64,000 nucleotides of DNA, from positions 1,284,715-1,348,714 of the forward strand of contig JAPDOI010000185.1 in assembly GCA_029168955.1 (NCBI GenBank). The letters are read 5' to 3'. Position numbers and translations under genes: made by a program. The stretch comes from Aplectana chamaeleonis. Taxonomy: Eukaryota > Nematoda > Chromadorea > Rhabditida > Cosmocercidae. The notes under the pieces were generated by a model. That model saw nothing but the letters and a program-made list of their open reading frames with translations. It was not told the DNA's origin and searched no databases. Of the stretch, positions 1 to 10,015 are shown piece after piece. Each line of letters opens with the position of its first letter. The stretch's first letter is position 1.

Positions 1-780
1 CGCAAATGCGAACCGGAAATTCTCTCCGACAAGGACAGTAACTTGTCCGCCTGTCACTCTCTTACCAGGAGAAATTTCGGTCTGGGCTCACTGAACACAT
101 TATGTTCCCAACTGGACATTTAATCGAGATTATAAATAAATTCAACACATAGGGAGATTTTAACATTCGTGGCATGTTGATCGATTGTACCGATGGATCA
201 GAGTATTCAGTCCGACTGGCTAAGTGCGATGCGTGCGGCGGAAAGTCGCTGCGTTCACGTCATCGCTGGAGCGCCGCGTGCGTCGCATTTAGCTAGTCCA
301 ATTGGTACGGCGCTCCTCCCTTTCTGTGAATTCGATCAATAAGTCTACATTCAACGTGTGAGGGATTGATAGCCACAGTCGTCGCCAACTTTGTGGCTCA
401 TCCCCATGAGGACTGAATGACGCCAATAACTGAATCCATTATATCTAACTGAAAAATACGGTAGTTATATGTATAGAAGTAGTACCAACACTAGCCAGTT
501 AATGTCTCATATTTGGCCAAAACTTCGCTCGTTGGGTTTGTTGTAGGGATCAGATTATCAATTTTCGTGAAATTATATATCGCGTACGATAGTTCGATCA
601 GGATATTAGATTTGACAGACAGGTGTAGGTAAAGTTTCGACCAACTTGGAGATGCTAATCTGGAATTCTATCTACATTAGAATCTTACTTAATATTCGAA
701 AATTGAGAATGGGACCTCATTGTCAGATCCGTGTCCTGCAATCGTAAAGACAGTGTTCACGATAAAATGTGTTTCAGTTT
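1..780. other. Unassigned non-coding DNA
   Basis: I see no gene in this stretch. It contains no long open frame and no recognisable RNA gene. The only clear structure is the GC-rich hairpin at 212-299, listed separately. It may be host intergenic DNA or an old unrecognised repeat. Confidence 0.5.
212..299. repeat. GC-rich imperfect hairpin
   Basis: The segment from about 212-241 (GACTGGCTAAGTGCGATGCG...) is repeated in inverted orientation at about 271-299 (...CGTCGCATTTAGCTAGTC) with a few mismatches and a spacer of about 30 bases. This is a stem-loop of nearly 90 bases. It is clearly more GC-rich than the flanks. It could be the core of a small foldback element. No target duplication was found. 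Confidence 0.6.
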
Positions 781-1250
781 CCCCTAAGAATGGGTAGTGG
801 AGGGGCACACTGTAACGTTGACGTCGAAAGAGCGCATGAAAACGAGTCAGGAAGAGCCCCAAAAGAGTCTGAAGTTGTCAGATTGAGCGCAAGGCAAATC
901 CCAAAAGCGCGATGGCCGCCCTCCGACGTGAACAAATGAAAACTCGAGATCGTGAGTAGAGCGATGGTTTCCGATCAATAGCCCCGTTCTTCCCTTCATT
1001 CTCAACTTCTCTCTTTACTCAGGTCAGCTGGCATACATCGGCTGCAAAAGACGGAAGTTACAAGCCTCGGACAACTCGGCTACCATGCTTCCCTAGCCCA
1101 TCTTTTGAGGGGCCATAACTCCGTTCCCAGAAGGTCTTGTACGATTCCAGAGACATCATTGGGATCAGCATGGGACCGTTTTCAAGATAGACGGAAAAAG
1201 AAAAACGATTTTTATTGCCAACACTGCCTTTAAAAAGATACTTCATTACC
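780..1250 (-). repeat. Dispersed repeat R1, copy A (reverse orientation)
   Basis: The block is the reverse complement of the middle of the repeat at 3038-3480 and of 62800-63480. Shared landmarks are CTTTACTCAGGTCAGCT, AGACGGAAGTTACAAGCC, GGTCTTGTACGATTCCAGAG and the motif CACTGCCTTTAAA at 1222-1234. The three copies differ by many substitutions, so the family is old. Short open frames inside it (for example 1058-1246 on the minus strand) exist only because the repeat is partly open and are not convincing genes. No transposase is visible. Confidence 0.75.
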
Positions 1251-1257
1251 CATTAGT

Positions 1258-2010
1258 CGAATATAATAGAAGTAGAATATGTGTTGGGTATGTGGTCGAA
1301 GAAATATTCTCGCGTTTGAGACACATTAGTGAACGGTCGGCGCAGAAATTGCAGTTACGATTGTCCTAGCAACCTTATATCAGACGGCCAGATTTCCTAC
1401 TCTCTAGCGAGCAACGAGGCAACGATCCTCTGTCTTGTACAATGCTAAGAAATACATTCACTACAAAAAATACTCCCTCGATTGGTTTCCCTGTCCGGTC
1501 AACTTTTTCCTTCGGAGGATCTCAATCATGGTCACATTCTTTTCTGACAGGATGGGGTAACGCAACAACTGGTACAAGTCGATACCATTTTACGGTTCCC
1601 CGTCGCATTCAATTAGGATCCTCATCCAAACTCTTCAAAAAAGTGTCCTCTTACATAGCAGTACAACATTTTTCGCATTCCTGTGAAATCTTCAAACTGT
1701 AAATTCGTATCACATGGGAAAATTTTTCCTATAGTTCATTAGGGGCTTAAAACAAGCAGTTTACTTTTCGAAAATGGAAGGTACCAGAGAATAGACAAGA
1801 AAATCGTTCCCAGTTTTCAAAAGGCGGCGCTCTGGCTAGCGAGAGGAGTGGCTTCGCAGATTGGTAACTCAGCTTTACTCGAGCACGGTTTTTCCAATGC
1901 GGTTTCTGCGCTTCTACCCAAGACGATAAAAATTTGAAAACGAAAACAAAACCTGGAAAATACGTTACCTGACTGCCACCTTATCAAAGAACCGAGAGGA
2001 AACGCAAAAC
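1258..2010. other. Unassigned non-coding DNA
   Basis: I recognise nothing here. An 86-codon open frame at 1442-1702 on the plus strand has no recognisable domain and no matching copy elsewhere in the window. Confidence 0.4.
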
Positions 2011-2430
2011 TTAAAGGCAGTGGTCGCGACCATATATGCTTGTCTTCTTTTCCTCTCTAAACCATTTTCTGGGTCTCTAAGGAAAAATCGCGAAAAAACC
2101 ACTGTTTTGGGCCAAATTTGAAGCCTGAACTTCCTTGTCTTTTGATGGTGGACGAGCCCACTCCTTATCATCGACATCGATGACGTCTTATATCAAGAAC
2201 ATCAGCTGGCTTGAAATTGAATTTCAATCAATGAACATTGACTCATCTAGTCAAAAACGTTGACTGGAGTGCTTTCTTTCATTGCTCAACTGTTTTTATT
2301 AGGTAAAATTGCTTCTTCCTCTGAATGTCGATGATTTTTGACTGCTCGGCATGAGACTGCGATCTTCTTGGTCGGCGCTGGGCACGTGTCCACGAACTGG
2401 CATCTTTGGGCCCTAGAAACTCTAAGGGGT
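2011..2430 (+). repeat. Dispersed repeat R2, uninterrupted copy
   Basis: The block matches 58290-58471 plus 59366-59555 and, further on, 60390-60470. Shared landmarks are CTTTTGATG.TGGACGAGCC, ATCGATGAC, GAAATTG.AATTCAATCAA and ACTGCGATCTT.TTGG. In this copy the text at 2200-2210 reads ATCAGCTGG without interruption, whereas the copy near 58472 has an 888-bp insertion at that point. This is therefore the empty-site reference for that insertion. The block starts with TTAAAGGCAGTG (2011-2022), the complement of the CACTGCCTTTAA motif seen at several other places in the window. Confidence 0.75.
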
Positions 2431-2435
2431 CGCTT

Positions 2436-2620
2436 ATGCTCCCGCCGCGCCGCGGCGAGATGCAATACAGCCGTATCGATCAAGCGGCGCCGCCTCGCGG
2501 CGCCGCGAGGCGTTTAGAGTTTTTCTGCTCGAAATCCTCCAACGGCGCCGCACGCGGCCGCCGCCTGGTTGCTGCCGCGCCGCCCGGGGAGAGGAGGCGG
2601 CGCGGCGGCCGCGTGCGATC
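2436..2620. repeat. GC-rich palindromic island
   Basis: About 185 bases of very high GC content lie in otherwise AT-rich DNA. They contain a perfect 22-bp palindrome at 2491-2512 (arms CGCCTCGCGG on either side of CG) and a second hairpin with perfect 16-bp arms at 2549-2564 (CGCACGCGGCCGCCGC) and 2602-2617. The flanks belong to repeat R2, but the R2 copy near 60390 lacks this island, so it is probably an insertion or a copy-specific expansion. Open frames in it are low-complexity Arg/Ala/Gly strings and are not called as genes. Confidence 0.7.
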
Positions 2621-2639
2621 CTCTTTAACATCACATGCT

Positions 2640-3030
2640 TTTTTGCTGATATTTCATATACATTCTCAATTTGGTTCCTCTGATTGATCGCTGAATTTTC
2701 TTCCGAGGTCCTGGAAGTTGTTTAGAGTATGCTGGGTTTAAAGTTCTTTTTTTTTTGCTCTAAAATAATTTTTCTATAGAAAAAAAATTCTCAGAAGACT
2801 CTATCTGCTTTCGAGTGCGGTGTTATGATACAACAGATTATAAATGTTTCTTTTGCAGAAGAACTCACTCATTACAATCGACCTTGTGCTATCTCAGAGC
2901 TACTCCAGGTAGTGTTTAGCGTAATTCTGCGACTTCGCCGGGTCAGTTCGTCGCAGCTCGATTATACATAATAGTGACGCGATTTTCACGCGGTGCGCCG
3001 CTCCGCTCCGCGGCAGAAGTATAAACGACC
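2640..3030. other. AT-rich unassigned spacer
   Basis: This is non-coding DNA with short homopolymer runs, including a T-run near 2745. I see no gene or clear repeat. Confidence 0.4.
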
Positions 3031-3037
3031 CCTAATT

Positions 3038-3480
3038 CTAGCCCGTTTTTCACCGCTCTACCTTCCTAGTTTTTCAGCTGTTTTCGATCTAAGCTGATTT
3101 TTGTAGTTTTTTCGATAACGTTTTTCATCGTGACCACTGCCTTTAAAGGCACCGTTCGCGATAGAAATCGCTTTTCTGTTTTTTCGTCTATCTTGAAACC
3201 GGTCCCATTCTGATTCCAATGATGTTCTTGGAATCGTACAAGACCTTTTAGGAACGGAGTTATGGTCCCTCAAAAATTGAGCTAAGGAAACATGGTGGAC
3301 GAGTTGTCCGAGGCTTGTAACTTCCGTCTTTTGCGGCCGATGTAGGCGAGCTGACCTGAGTAAAGAGAGAAGTTGAGAATGAAGGGAAGAACGGGACTAT
3401 TGATCGGAAACTATCGCTCATCTCACAATCTCGAGCATTCATTTATTTACGTCAGTGGGCGTGGAAAGTGCATCTGGGGG
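3038..3480 (+). repeat. Dispersed repeat R1, copy B
   Basis: The copy begins with CTAGCCCGTTTTTCACCGC at 3038. Positions 3038-3120 are the reverse complement of 63398-63480, the right end of copy C, so the family has terminal inverted repeats of at least 80 bp. The centre (3180-3430) matches copy C in direct orientation and copy A in inverted orientation. The motif CACTGCCTTTAAA lies at 3135-3147, just inside the left arm. It looks like a non-autonomous DNA element. Open frames at 3058-3273 and 3260-3442 on the minus strand are repeat-internal. Confidence 0.75.
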
Positions 3481-4170
3481 TGACGAGCTGACGGGTGTCC
3501 AACTTTGGGCCCGTAGGGGACCGTTCCGAGCTCATTTTTCTTAGTTTTTTCAACGCTAGGGTTTCGCTAGGCCCCGCAGCTGCCGATCTCCACCAAAAAA
3601 TCAAACATGGTTTTTATCGTGGACACTGCCTTTAAGAGAAGACGTCCTATGCCTCTGCTTTTCGGTAAGGAGGGTTTTTCGATAAAATTTCCGGAAATCA
3701 ATCATGATCACATTTCTAATTTCAATCCAGTCATGCAAACTATTCGCAAAATTGGTTTGGTTTGAAAAAAAAAACTGATTTGGTTTTTACTGCACGTGCG
3801 CAAACCCGCGATTCCGAAATCAACGTTCTGAGAAGATTTCAGAAAGAGGTTCTTTTTTCATTAAAGAGAGCGTGAAATGTTGGAATTACTACTCAAAAAT
3901 GATTTAGAATGATTTGCTGGTTTTCGAGAAAATTTGAAGAAGCCGCAAAGTTATGGTGTTAACATCCATTTCTTTTTAGACGGCGTTAACAATCTTATTT
4001 GTACACCTAAAATTGAGCTAGGAAGCTCATTTTTGGACAGGAGGCAGGAAACGGGTGCAGGTCCTATTCCAATTTGAACTCGATGACTTTATTTTGAAGG
4101 GTACCTCAGAATCGTGGGTTTACATACTAAATTAGCCGTGGAGCACGAAATCTGCATGGAGATGCTAAAG
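3481..4170. other. Unassigned non-coding DNA
   Basis: No gene is seen. A further CACTGCCTTTAA motif occurs at 3624-3635 after TTTTTATCGTGGA, which suggests a fragment of another R1-related element. Confidence 0.4.
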
Positions 4171-4449
4171 TGTGCCCGAATGCGAATGGCGGCCCACGCG
4201 GCCGGCGTGCTCGGCAGGCGGCTGTCGCATGTGCCGCTCTCGGACGAGTGTTGGATTCGAACGGCGTTCATCCCCCCTCCCTCTCTACAGAGCTGATTGA
4301 TCGGCGCAGTGCTTGCTGCCAGCCGGTGCCGGCCCCGTTCGTAGTCGATGGCGGTGGGGACGTTTCGCATGCTCGTCCGAGAGCGGCGAACGCGACGGCC
4401 GCCTGCCAAGAACGCCGGCCGCATGGGCCGCCAATCTCATTCGGACACA
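4171..4449. repeat. GC-rich inverted repeat with ~85-bp arms
   Basis: The left arm (about 4171-4257) and right arm (about 4365-4449) are reverse complements at roughly 85% identity. Shared words are GGCGGCCCA.GCGGCCGGCGT, GGCAGGCGGC and CCGCTCTCGGACGAG. The spacer of about 105 bases is also GC-rich. Because of the symmetry, the same short peptide-like frame appears on both strands, which mimics coding sequence. I read it as a foldback-type repeat. It ends only 8 bases before the left target duplication of element X. Confidence 0.75.
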
Positions 4450-4479
4450 CCTTACGGCTGTGGAGTAGACTATATCAAA

Positions 4480-4735
4480 CGAATAAAATTTTTCGAATAT
4501 TCGAATAAACGAATTATTCGAAAAATTGACTTCTCCGAATATTCGAATAAACGAATTATTCGATAATTGACTTCTCCGAATATTAGAATAAACGAAATAT
4601 TCGAAAAATTGACTTCTCCGAATATTCGAGTAAACGATTTATTCGAAAATTTAACTCTTCCGAATAATCGAATTATTCGAATGATTCGAATACGAATAAT
4701 TCGAATATCCAGCCAAAATCGCGAGTATTCCAATA
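4480..4735 (-). repeat. Left ATTCG satellite arm of element X
   Basis: About six 42-bp units of the window-wide satellite in reverse orientation (GACTTCTCCGAATATTCG). The matching arm of E1 is at 57160-57672. Confidence 0.85.
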
Positions 4736-4819
4736 AGAAGTATGGACCGAATACGCAAAATCGAACCCCCGTTCGCGGCACTAGCAACTTCCTTGACCTT
4801 CTTTGTATAGAATTATATA

Positions 4820-5097
4820 CTGTGCTTATCTGGGCCAAATTCCGGTCCGCAATTGCGTCTCGACACGCTTTGCAGCCGCGCGCGCTTGAGTCAGTCGGGT
4901 TTCCAGCGCCAAAGCCGACTCGATGTGGCTTTTTTATACAATTTTCTCCAATTTTTTTAGTTTCCAGTTTCCAAAACCCACCTAGAGTCAGCAGATCGGC
5001 GGCTGCGGCGCTGGAAGCTCTTCTGACTCGGGAGCGTGCGGCCGCAAAGCGTGTCGAGACGCAATTGCGGACCGGAATTTGGCCCAGATAAGCGCAG
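4820..5097. mobile_element. TA-flanked MITE (Tc1/mariner-like), copy in element X
   Basis: This 278-bp element has long terminal inverted repeats of about 75 bp: CTGTGCTTATCTGGGCC at the left matches the complement of GGCCCAGATAAGCGCAG at the right, continuing through GCAATTGCGTCTCGACACGC. It is flanked by TA at 4818-4819 and 5098-5099. The related core at about 57090 of E1 lacks it, which supports a real insertion. TA duplication and the long inverted ends fit a Tc1/mariner-type MITE. Two more copies are at 7218-7468 and 14952-15228. It encodes nothing. Confidence 0.85.
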
Positions 5098-5099
5098 TA

Positions 5100-5692
5100 G
5101 ATCAAAGCTATGGCAACGTACTTCCACTAAAAAGACATTCCACATTATATCAAAGAGTGTTCAAACCAACATATATCACTATCTATGAGTAGCTGTTAAA
5201 CGACACGATCGAAGTATCTGGATTTTTTAAACAATACCTATCCACAATATCCGAATTTCCTATCACTTTAGAGTGCTATCTTAGCGGGGGCGGGCACTGT
5301 TGTATCACACCTAGCCACGCCCATTTTTCCGTGCTGCTGCCCTGATTTTGGCAGGGGAGGGAAACCCCGGGTGATGCTCAAATTTAGTGCGGCACGGCAA
5401 AATGGGTGGGACCAAGTGCATCCAGCCATAGTGGCCCCCACCGCTATGATAGAACTCAGTTTGGTTGGAGACATTTCACCTCTGGACCGCAAAAATATAA
5501 GGTGAATGTTGAATAAGAACTGGCTCAAAGCTGCAGATATTGACCTAAATTCATGGAAATTAAGTATTACATAATACTCTAGCAGCGTACGGTAGCCGTT
5601 CTGGAAAATCGCACGAATCTGTTCGGGACCTACTTCAGATGGAAAGCAGTATCTATCACGTCTGCCCACAAATTCGGTGCTGAGCGAGATAC
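5100..5692. other. Unique core of element X
   Basis: Non-coding DNA that matches the complement of about 56690-57080 in E1. Landmarks are ACTAAATTTGAGCATCA (as complement), CCTCTGGACCGCAA and TCGAAGTATCTGGA. The two copies are diverged and neither has a conserved open frame, so I do not call the 133-codon frame at 5268-5669 a gene. The segment ends at the target duplication of C1. Confidence 0.65.
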
Positions 5693-5914
5693 TCCACCAC
5701 TAGAGTGTTGCCCGAACATTCGTTTATTCGAATAATATTCGAATATTCGAATATTCGAATATTCAAAGAAGTGGATTATTCGGGTTATTCGAATAATCGA
5801 ATATTCAAAGAAGTGGAATATTCGTTTATTCGAATATTCGAATATTCAAGGAAGTGAAATATTCAGTTTATTCGAATATTCAGCACGAATAATTCGAATA
5901 TTCGACAAGATCGC

Positions 5915-7129
5915 GATGTAATATATTTTGACTTCGCTAAGGCATTTGATCGGGTGAGTCATCAAAAACTATTGCATAAGATCAAGGAGCTGCAGTTCCA
6001 CCCAGTAGTAATTAGATGGATCGAAGCATACTTAACCGATCGAACATTTCAGGTCAAGGTGGGGTCAGCATTTTCCACTATTCAGCAAGCAGTAAGCGGT
6101 GTTCCTCAAGGAGGTGTACTTTCACCTGTCTTGTTCAACATTTTCATCGCTGACTTGCCTTCTAAATTTGCTACAGTTAACGTTGAGTGTGAGCAATACG
6201 CGGACGACCTAAAGCTATATAGGAGGATTGTAAAGTCTTCAGATTGTTGGAACTCCAAAATGCAATTAACATTATATCTGAGTGGTCAGAAATGGCAGTT
6301 GCCCTGGCTCCGCATAAGACCATCTATCTCCGGTTAGGTAAATCTTAGGTGGTTTCAATTATTCTGTAGAAGGAAACATCATTGCTCCGACGAGGACAGT
6401 GAGAAAATTGGGATTCTTTTGATCAAAGGTCCACCTTCGGCACTTCATTTGTTCAAGGCGCTTTCTACAAACAACACCAACGTCCTTTTTTGAGCATATA
6501 AAACCTACATTCGGCCGTTATTGGAGTGTGGAACAGCAGTTTTAATCCTTGTAATAAAAGAGATATCCTAAAGCTCGAAAATACCAGAATAGCTTCACTA
6601 AAAGCTGTTGATCAGGAAGAATGGGTTGTTGTATAACAGAATCCTGAGATACCATTTTGGGAATAGGTATTTCAGGTTGCCTACGTTAGAGTCAAGAAGG
6701 AAAGTTTTTCATGCTTTTATGGCCTACAAATTGATAAACGGTAGAATCAATATAGGTTTCCAACAGTTTTCCATTTAAGACGAAATAGAACGAGAGGAGA
6801 ACAGCATAAGGTTTCACAGCTCGAGCAAGATCTAAAATAGCGTGGCTCATGCTTGCTGATAGAGCAGCAAACGTTTACAGCCAGTTGATGCAGAACACTG
6901 CACATAAAAACACCTTCCGGTGTTCAAACGTTTCCGCTGATGCCAAGTTGCTCAGCAATTAGTGATGCGTGATTAACAGGTTTCCTAAGCAATTAATTGG
7001 AAGGATTTTTCTTCATTTACTATCTCCTTGTTCATAACGTGTTCCGTTTGCAGTATCAGAATTATTGTAATTTATTCCTTTTTGTTCTCACGATGTCTTA
7101 TTGGTCGTAATAAATCTAATCTAATCTAA
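5915..7129 (+). pseudogene. CR1/Jockey-type LINE reverse transcriptase fragment (C1 copy, decayed)
   Basis: This is a 5'-truncated non-LTR retrotransposon fragment. It begins directly in reverse transcriptase motif A (FDFAKAFDRV), followed by motif B (SGVPQGGVLSPVLFN) and the catalytic motif C (YADD). The open part runs 5954-6337 before the frame breaks. Compared with the better copy at 13578-14852 it has many single-base losses and a deletion of about 45 bases near 6420. It ends at about 7129 with TAATAAATCTAATCTAATC, a short TAATC-type tail typical of CR1-group LINE 3' ends. It cannot encode a working enzyme. Confidence 0.85.
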
Positions 7130-7217
7130 GATCACTCCATTTTTGCTGATTTTACATTTCAAACATCTTAGCGTAGTGACTACTAATTTCTCACAATTCT
7201 TCAGTACCTCATAAATG

Positions 7218-7468
7218 TTGATTCCGGTCGCAATTGCGTCTCGACACGCTTTGCGGCCGCACGCGCTCGAGTCAATCGAGTTTTCAGCTCAAGCCGACAC
7301 GGCATGGCTTTTTATACAGTTTTCTTCAATTTTGTTTAGTTTCCAGTTTCTAAAACCCACCTAGAGTCAACAGATCCGCAGTTGCGGCGCTGGAAACTGA
7401 CTCAGCGCGCGGCCGCAAAGCGTGTCGAGACGCAATTGCGGACCGGAATTTGACACAGATGAGCACAG
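7218..7468. mobile_element. TA MITE, copy in C1, left end deleted
   Basis: It matches 14952-15228 but lacks roughly the first 30 bases, so the sequence jumps from CTCATAAATGTTG into ATTCCGGTCGCAATTGCG. The right inverted repeat is intact and ends at GAGCACAG before TA. Confidence 0.8.
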
Positions 7469-7669
7469 TATAGCAGGTATTTCCAATATGTTAAATCGCT
7501 CGTAGGATTTTGTCAAAACGCTAGAAATTCATTACACCTTTAGGTAAAGAGAAAAGTTTAAATCTCGAGCGGCTCATAAGTATAGCAACACTTGAGCAAC
7601 ATGGAAATGTTTCACGATGATGGCCAGGATGAGCACTTTTCATGTGTATTTTCATGAAACTGGTTCGAG

Positions 7670-7912
7670 GTGATGCTATTTGTCTACTTTCCCGGTGAAC
7701 TTCACCTGAATTCTGACGCGAAATCCCAAGTTCTCTCCTTCCCTAATGCTGCACGTGGAATTCGAGTTTCCAGCCACCTAGGACGACCAGCTGGATGTAG
7801 TTTCAAGTTCGCGCCGGATCCGTCTGTTGTCGCCCAGACGTCTCATGGAGCTAGGAAGCGAGATATTACACGGCGAGTTCCCAGTGACATGGTGTCCGGT
7901 CTCAACGACTAA
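7670..7912 (+). pseudogene. Unidentified open frame of the composite element (C1 copy, truncated)
   Basis: This 80-codon frame starts MMLFVYFPGELHLNSD and matches the 125-codon frame at 15431-15808 in C2, but is cut short by a frameshift near its end. I do not recognise a domain. The two copies differ at several residues (such as H/R, S/A and P/H changes), and the frame could simply be open by chance in duplicated DNA. There is no signal peptide or membrane segment that I can defend. Confidence 0.35.
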
Positions 7913-8059
7913 CTACGAATTGTCGCTGAGTTTTACGAATTCTCGCTGAGATTCGGAGTAGGGCACGGCTAAGCAACACTAGGAAATTCGCCATCGCATA
8001 GACCGCGAATAACTCAACTGAACTCAACTTAGCTAAACCAAACTAGACCGAAGCAGATC

Positions 8060-8220
8060 ACAAATTTGGCGGCAATTTAGCGGGTATTTTGCGGCTATTT
8101 CACGGCGGGCATTATTTGGCGCCTGTTCGCAGCCAGCATTTTTAGCGGCTATTTTGCGACTATAACTCGGGAAAAAGGCATTTTGCGTCTGTTTCGCGGC
8201 TATTTCTCGGCCAAAACTCA
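8060..8220 (+). repeat. Degenerate GCGGCTATTT repeat (C1)
   Basis: Irregular repeats of a word like GCGGCTATTTCGCGG occur about every 20-30 bases. The same block is in C2 at 15826-15985. Confidence 0.55.
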
Positions 8221-8378
8221 GAGTACACGCTCGAAAACGTGGTTGAGATAACTACGGAAATAGAATGGTATGGCTCAGAACACAAAGCCTACGCATTTTA
8301 AAGCGCCAAAAACGACCCACAATGATGCTACACGAGTGAGAAGTTGGCCCCGCCCCGTATCTCTTGCTATGTTGTGTA

Positions 8379-8495
8379 CCGACCACGCTGCGTGTCGGTG
8401 TGTCGACCGCGACGCGTGTCGACGCGCCGACCGCTACGCGTCGGTGTGCTGACCGCGATGCGTGTCGATGCGCCGACCGCGACGCGGGTCGGTGC
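8379..8495 (+). repeat. 24-bp minisatellite (C1 copy)
   Basis: About five units of a 24-bp repeat centred on GACCGCGACGCGTGTCG, alternating between ...GGTGTGC and ...GACGCGC endings. The counterpart in C2 is at 16152-16270. A 2-base difference in this copy shifts the phase of one unit. Confidence 0.8.
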
Positions 8496-8742
8496 AAAGT
8501 AATTTCTAAGCCACATAAAAGTGTTGCAGGATGTGAACCGCTGCTAAATAGGCCGCTTAACGCGACAGGTCAAAATGTCAACAGCCCGACAACAGGCGGA
8601 CGTCGCTGGGTAACGGGCAGTTGTCGGGCTTACAACGCGAGCGATTTGAGTTGTCAAGAGGGTGCAGTTTATGAGATGACAACTTCTCAACCTGCTGTCG
8701 ATGCCCCAGTTCGCCCAGTGGATTGGATGGAATAGTACGCAA

Positions 8743-8962
8743 TAGTGTTGCCCAAATATTCGTTTATTCGAATAATATTCGAATATTCGAATAATTCGAA
8801 TATTCGAATATTCAAAGAAGTGGATTATTGGATTCAGATAATCGAATATTCAAAGAAGTGAAATATTCGTTTATTCGAATAATCGAATATTCGAAAAAGT
8901 GGATTATTCGAATTATTCGTTTATTCGAATATTCAAAAAAAATTATTCGTTCCAACACTCTA
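8743..8962. repeat. Right ATTCG arm of C1 with internal end-like sequence
   Basis: It starts TAGTGTTGCCCAAATATTCG, nearly a copy of the C1 left terminus, and ends at the true right terminus. It has no 8-bp duplication of its own, so only the outer ends acted in the last transposition. Confidence 0.75.
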
Positions 8963-9111
8963 TCCACCACTAGGTTTCTGACTATCCCATGTTGAATATT
9001 GGAGTATTCTGATTATATTCGAACTTTCTACCAGTTTGATTGGAGACACCACCTCTGGACCGCAAAAATGGACATGTGCCGGAGAGTCTGCTTCCTATCT
9101 GTCTGAATATA

Positions 9112-9345
9112 TTCGTTTATTCGGCCTAATATTCGAATTTTGGGCCGTTCGAATATTCGAATAAACGAATTATTCGAAAAATTGACTTCTCCGAATATTC
9201 GAATAAACGAGTAATTCGAAAAATTGACTTTTTCGAATATTTGAATGAACGAACTATTCGAAAAACTGACTTCTCCGAATAATCGAATAATTCGAATAAT
9301 TCGAATATTCGATTATTCATTTATTCGGCCGAATATTCGTTGACA
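9112..9345 (-). repeat. Right ATTCG satellite arm of element X
   Basis: About five 42-bp units next to the terminus. The equivalent arm in E1 is the one that expanded to tens of kilobases (10016-56640 less insertions). Confidence 0.8.
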
Positions 9346-9445
9346 CACTCTACTGTGGAGACCAGGGTGCGTGGGTGCATCTGCATTCAATCAACGCAGG
9401 TCGTTAGGGTAAGTCCAGAGCTTGTCAGAACTCGTACTCATGACA

Positions 9446-9790
9446 CGTCATCGATCGATAATCAACATTATTGATTTTCACGGTTTTTGCAAAAAATGCG
9501 GCCGGGAGTAGTGATTGTTGATGGGTGTGGGTCTCTTGGTTGGGGAATTTCACACATCAGACATTATCGATTACTACCAATCAATAATATAGATTTTTTG
9601 GTCTGCTGCGCAAAATGCCGCAATGAGTGTTTTTGTTGATGGCTCTGAGTCACTTGTTTGGGAAATCCTAATCATCACGCAATATCGAATATTATCCACG
9701 CAATTATTGAAAATATCGATTTTTCACCCGTTGCTCAAAATGCGACAATGGGCGGCGTTTTGTGTGGGTCACAAGTTTAAAAAATTGTAC
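9446..9790 (+). repeat. Diverged ~118-bp tandem repeat, about three units
   Basis: Units starting near 9446, 9563 and 9681 share the order ATCGAT/ATCGAA, TATTGATTTT-like, AAAATGCG or AAAATGC, and a GTTGATGG...GTTTGGGAA segment. The repeat is old and degenerate. The 75-codon frame at 9623-9850 lies across it and is not convincing. Confidence 0.55.
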
Positions 9791-9869
9791 CCATCCGACA
9801 ATATTGTCTGTTGGAGGTTTCACTTCTCCAAAATGGAAATCGAGGAGTAAAATCAAACCAGAAAGGGAA

Positions 9870-10015
9870 CCTCCGGGGAAATATATGAAATTGAGTTCGT
9901 TTTTAGGTTCTCGGTAACTCACGATAGGAAAGGACCGGGAAATCAAAAACGACCAAATGCCTGCAATTACGGATTCTAGACGAACACAGTTTGGGCCCAA
10001 ACTCAGCCTAGGCAC
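9870..10015 (+). repeat. Unit of a ~150-bp tandem repeat that was the target of E1
   Basis: This unit (..TTTGGGCCCAAACTCAGCCTAGGCAC) continues on the far side of E1 at 57681 and recurs at 57800-57920 (..GTGCCCAAATTTCGTATAGGCACGTTATT). E1 therefore landed inside a tandem array, and the next unit gives an empty-site reference. The last 8 bases, CTAGGCAC, are E1's left target duplication. Confidence 0.7.

Larger units (their letters stand above)
5701..8962 (+). mobile_element. Composite hAT-like element C1 carrying a LINE fragment
   Basis: It begins TAGAGTGTTGCCCGAA and ends with the complement of TAGAGTGTTGGAACG, flanked by the perfect 8-bp duplication TCCACCAC at 5693-5700 and 8963-8970. It is 3262 bp long and is a second copy of C2 (13347-16742), with many small deletions. 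Order inside: ATTCG arm, 5'-truncated CR1-like reverse transcriptase, truncated TA MITE, an unidentified segment with a broken open frame, a 24-bp minisatellite, and a right ATTCG arm that restarts with a TAGTGTTGCCC end-like sequence at 8743. It lies inside element X. No transposase was found, so mobilisation needs proteins from elsewhere. Confidence 0.88.
4466..9352. mobile_element. Element X: hAT-like non-autonomous transposon with satellite arms
   Basis: The element begins TAGACTATATCAAACG and ends with the complement of TAGAGTGTGTCAACG. It is flanked by a perfect 8-bp target duplication, CTGTGGAG, at 4458-4465 and 9353-9360. An 8-bp duplication with TAG-type ends points to the hAT superfamily (known family feature; assignment inferred). 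Inside are ATTCG-repeat arms at both ends, a unique core (4740-5692 and 8971-9110) shared in inverted orientation with 56650-57160 of element E1, a TA-flanked MITE (4820-5097) and a complete second transposon, C1 (5701-8962). A short core segment containing GGACCGCAAAAAT occurs twice (near 5490 and 9058). No transposase is encoded. Confidence 0.85.

Noticed and set aside
1442..1702. 86-codon plus-strand frame as a host gene
   Set aside because: No domain, no matching exon structure and no support beyond an open frame of ordinary chance length.
4170..4508. GC-rich frames with similar peptides on both strands
   Set aside because: The similarity is a consequence of the inverted repeat at 4171-4449, not of two related genes.
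8364..8735. Cys/Arg/Asp-rich peptide as a small secreted protein
   Set aside because: It is translation of the 24-bp minisatellite, and the C2 copy gives the same pattern with another frame layout.
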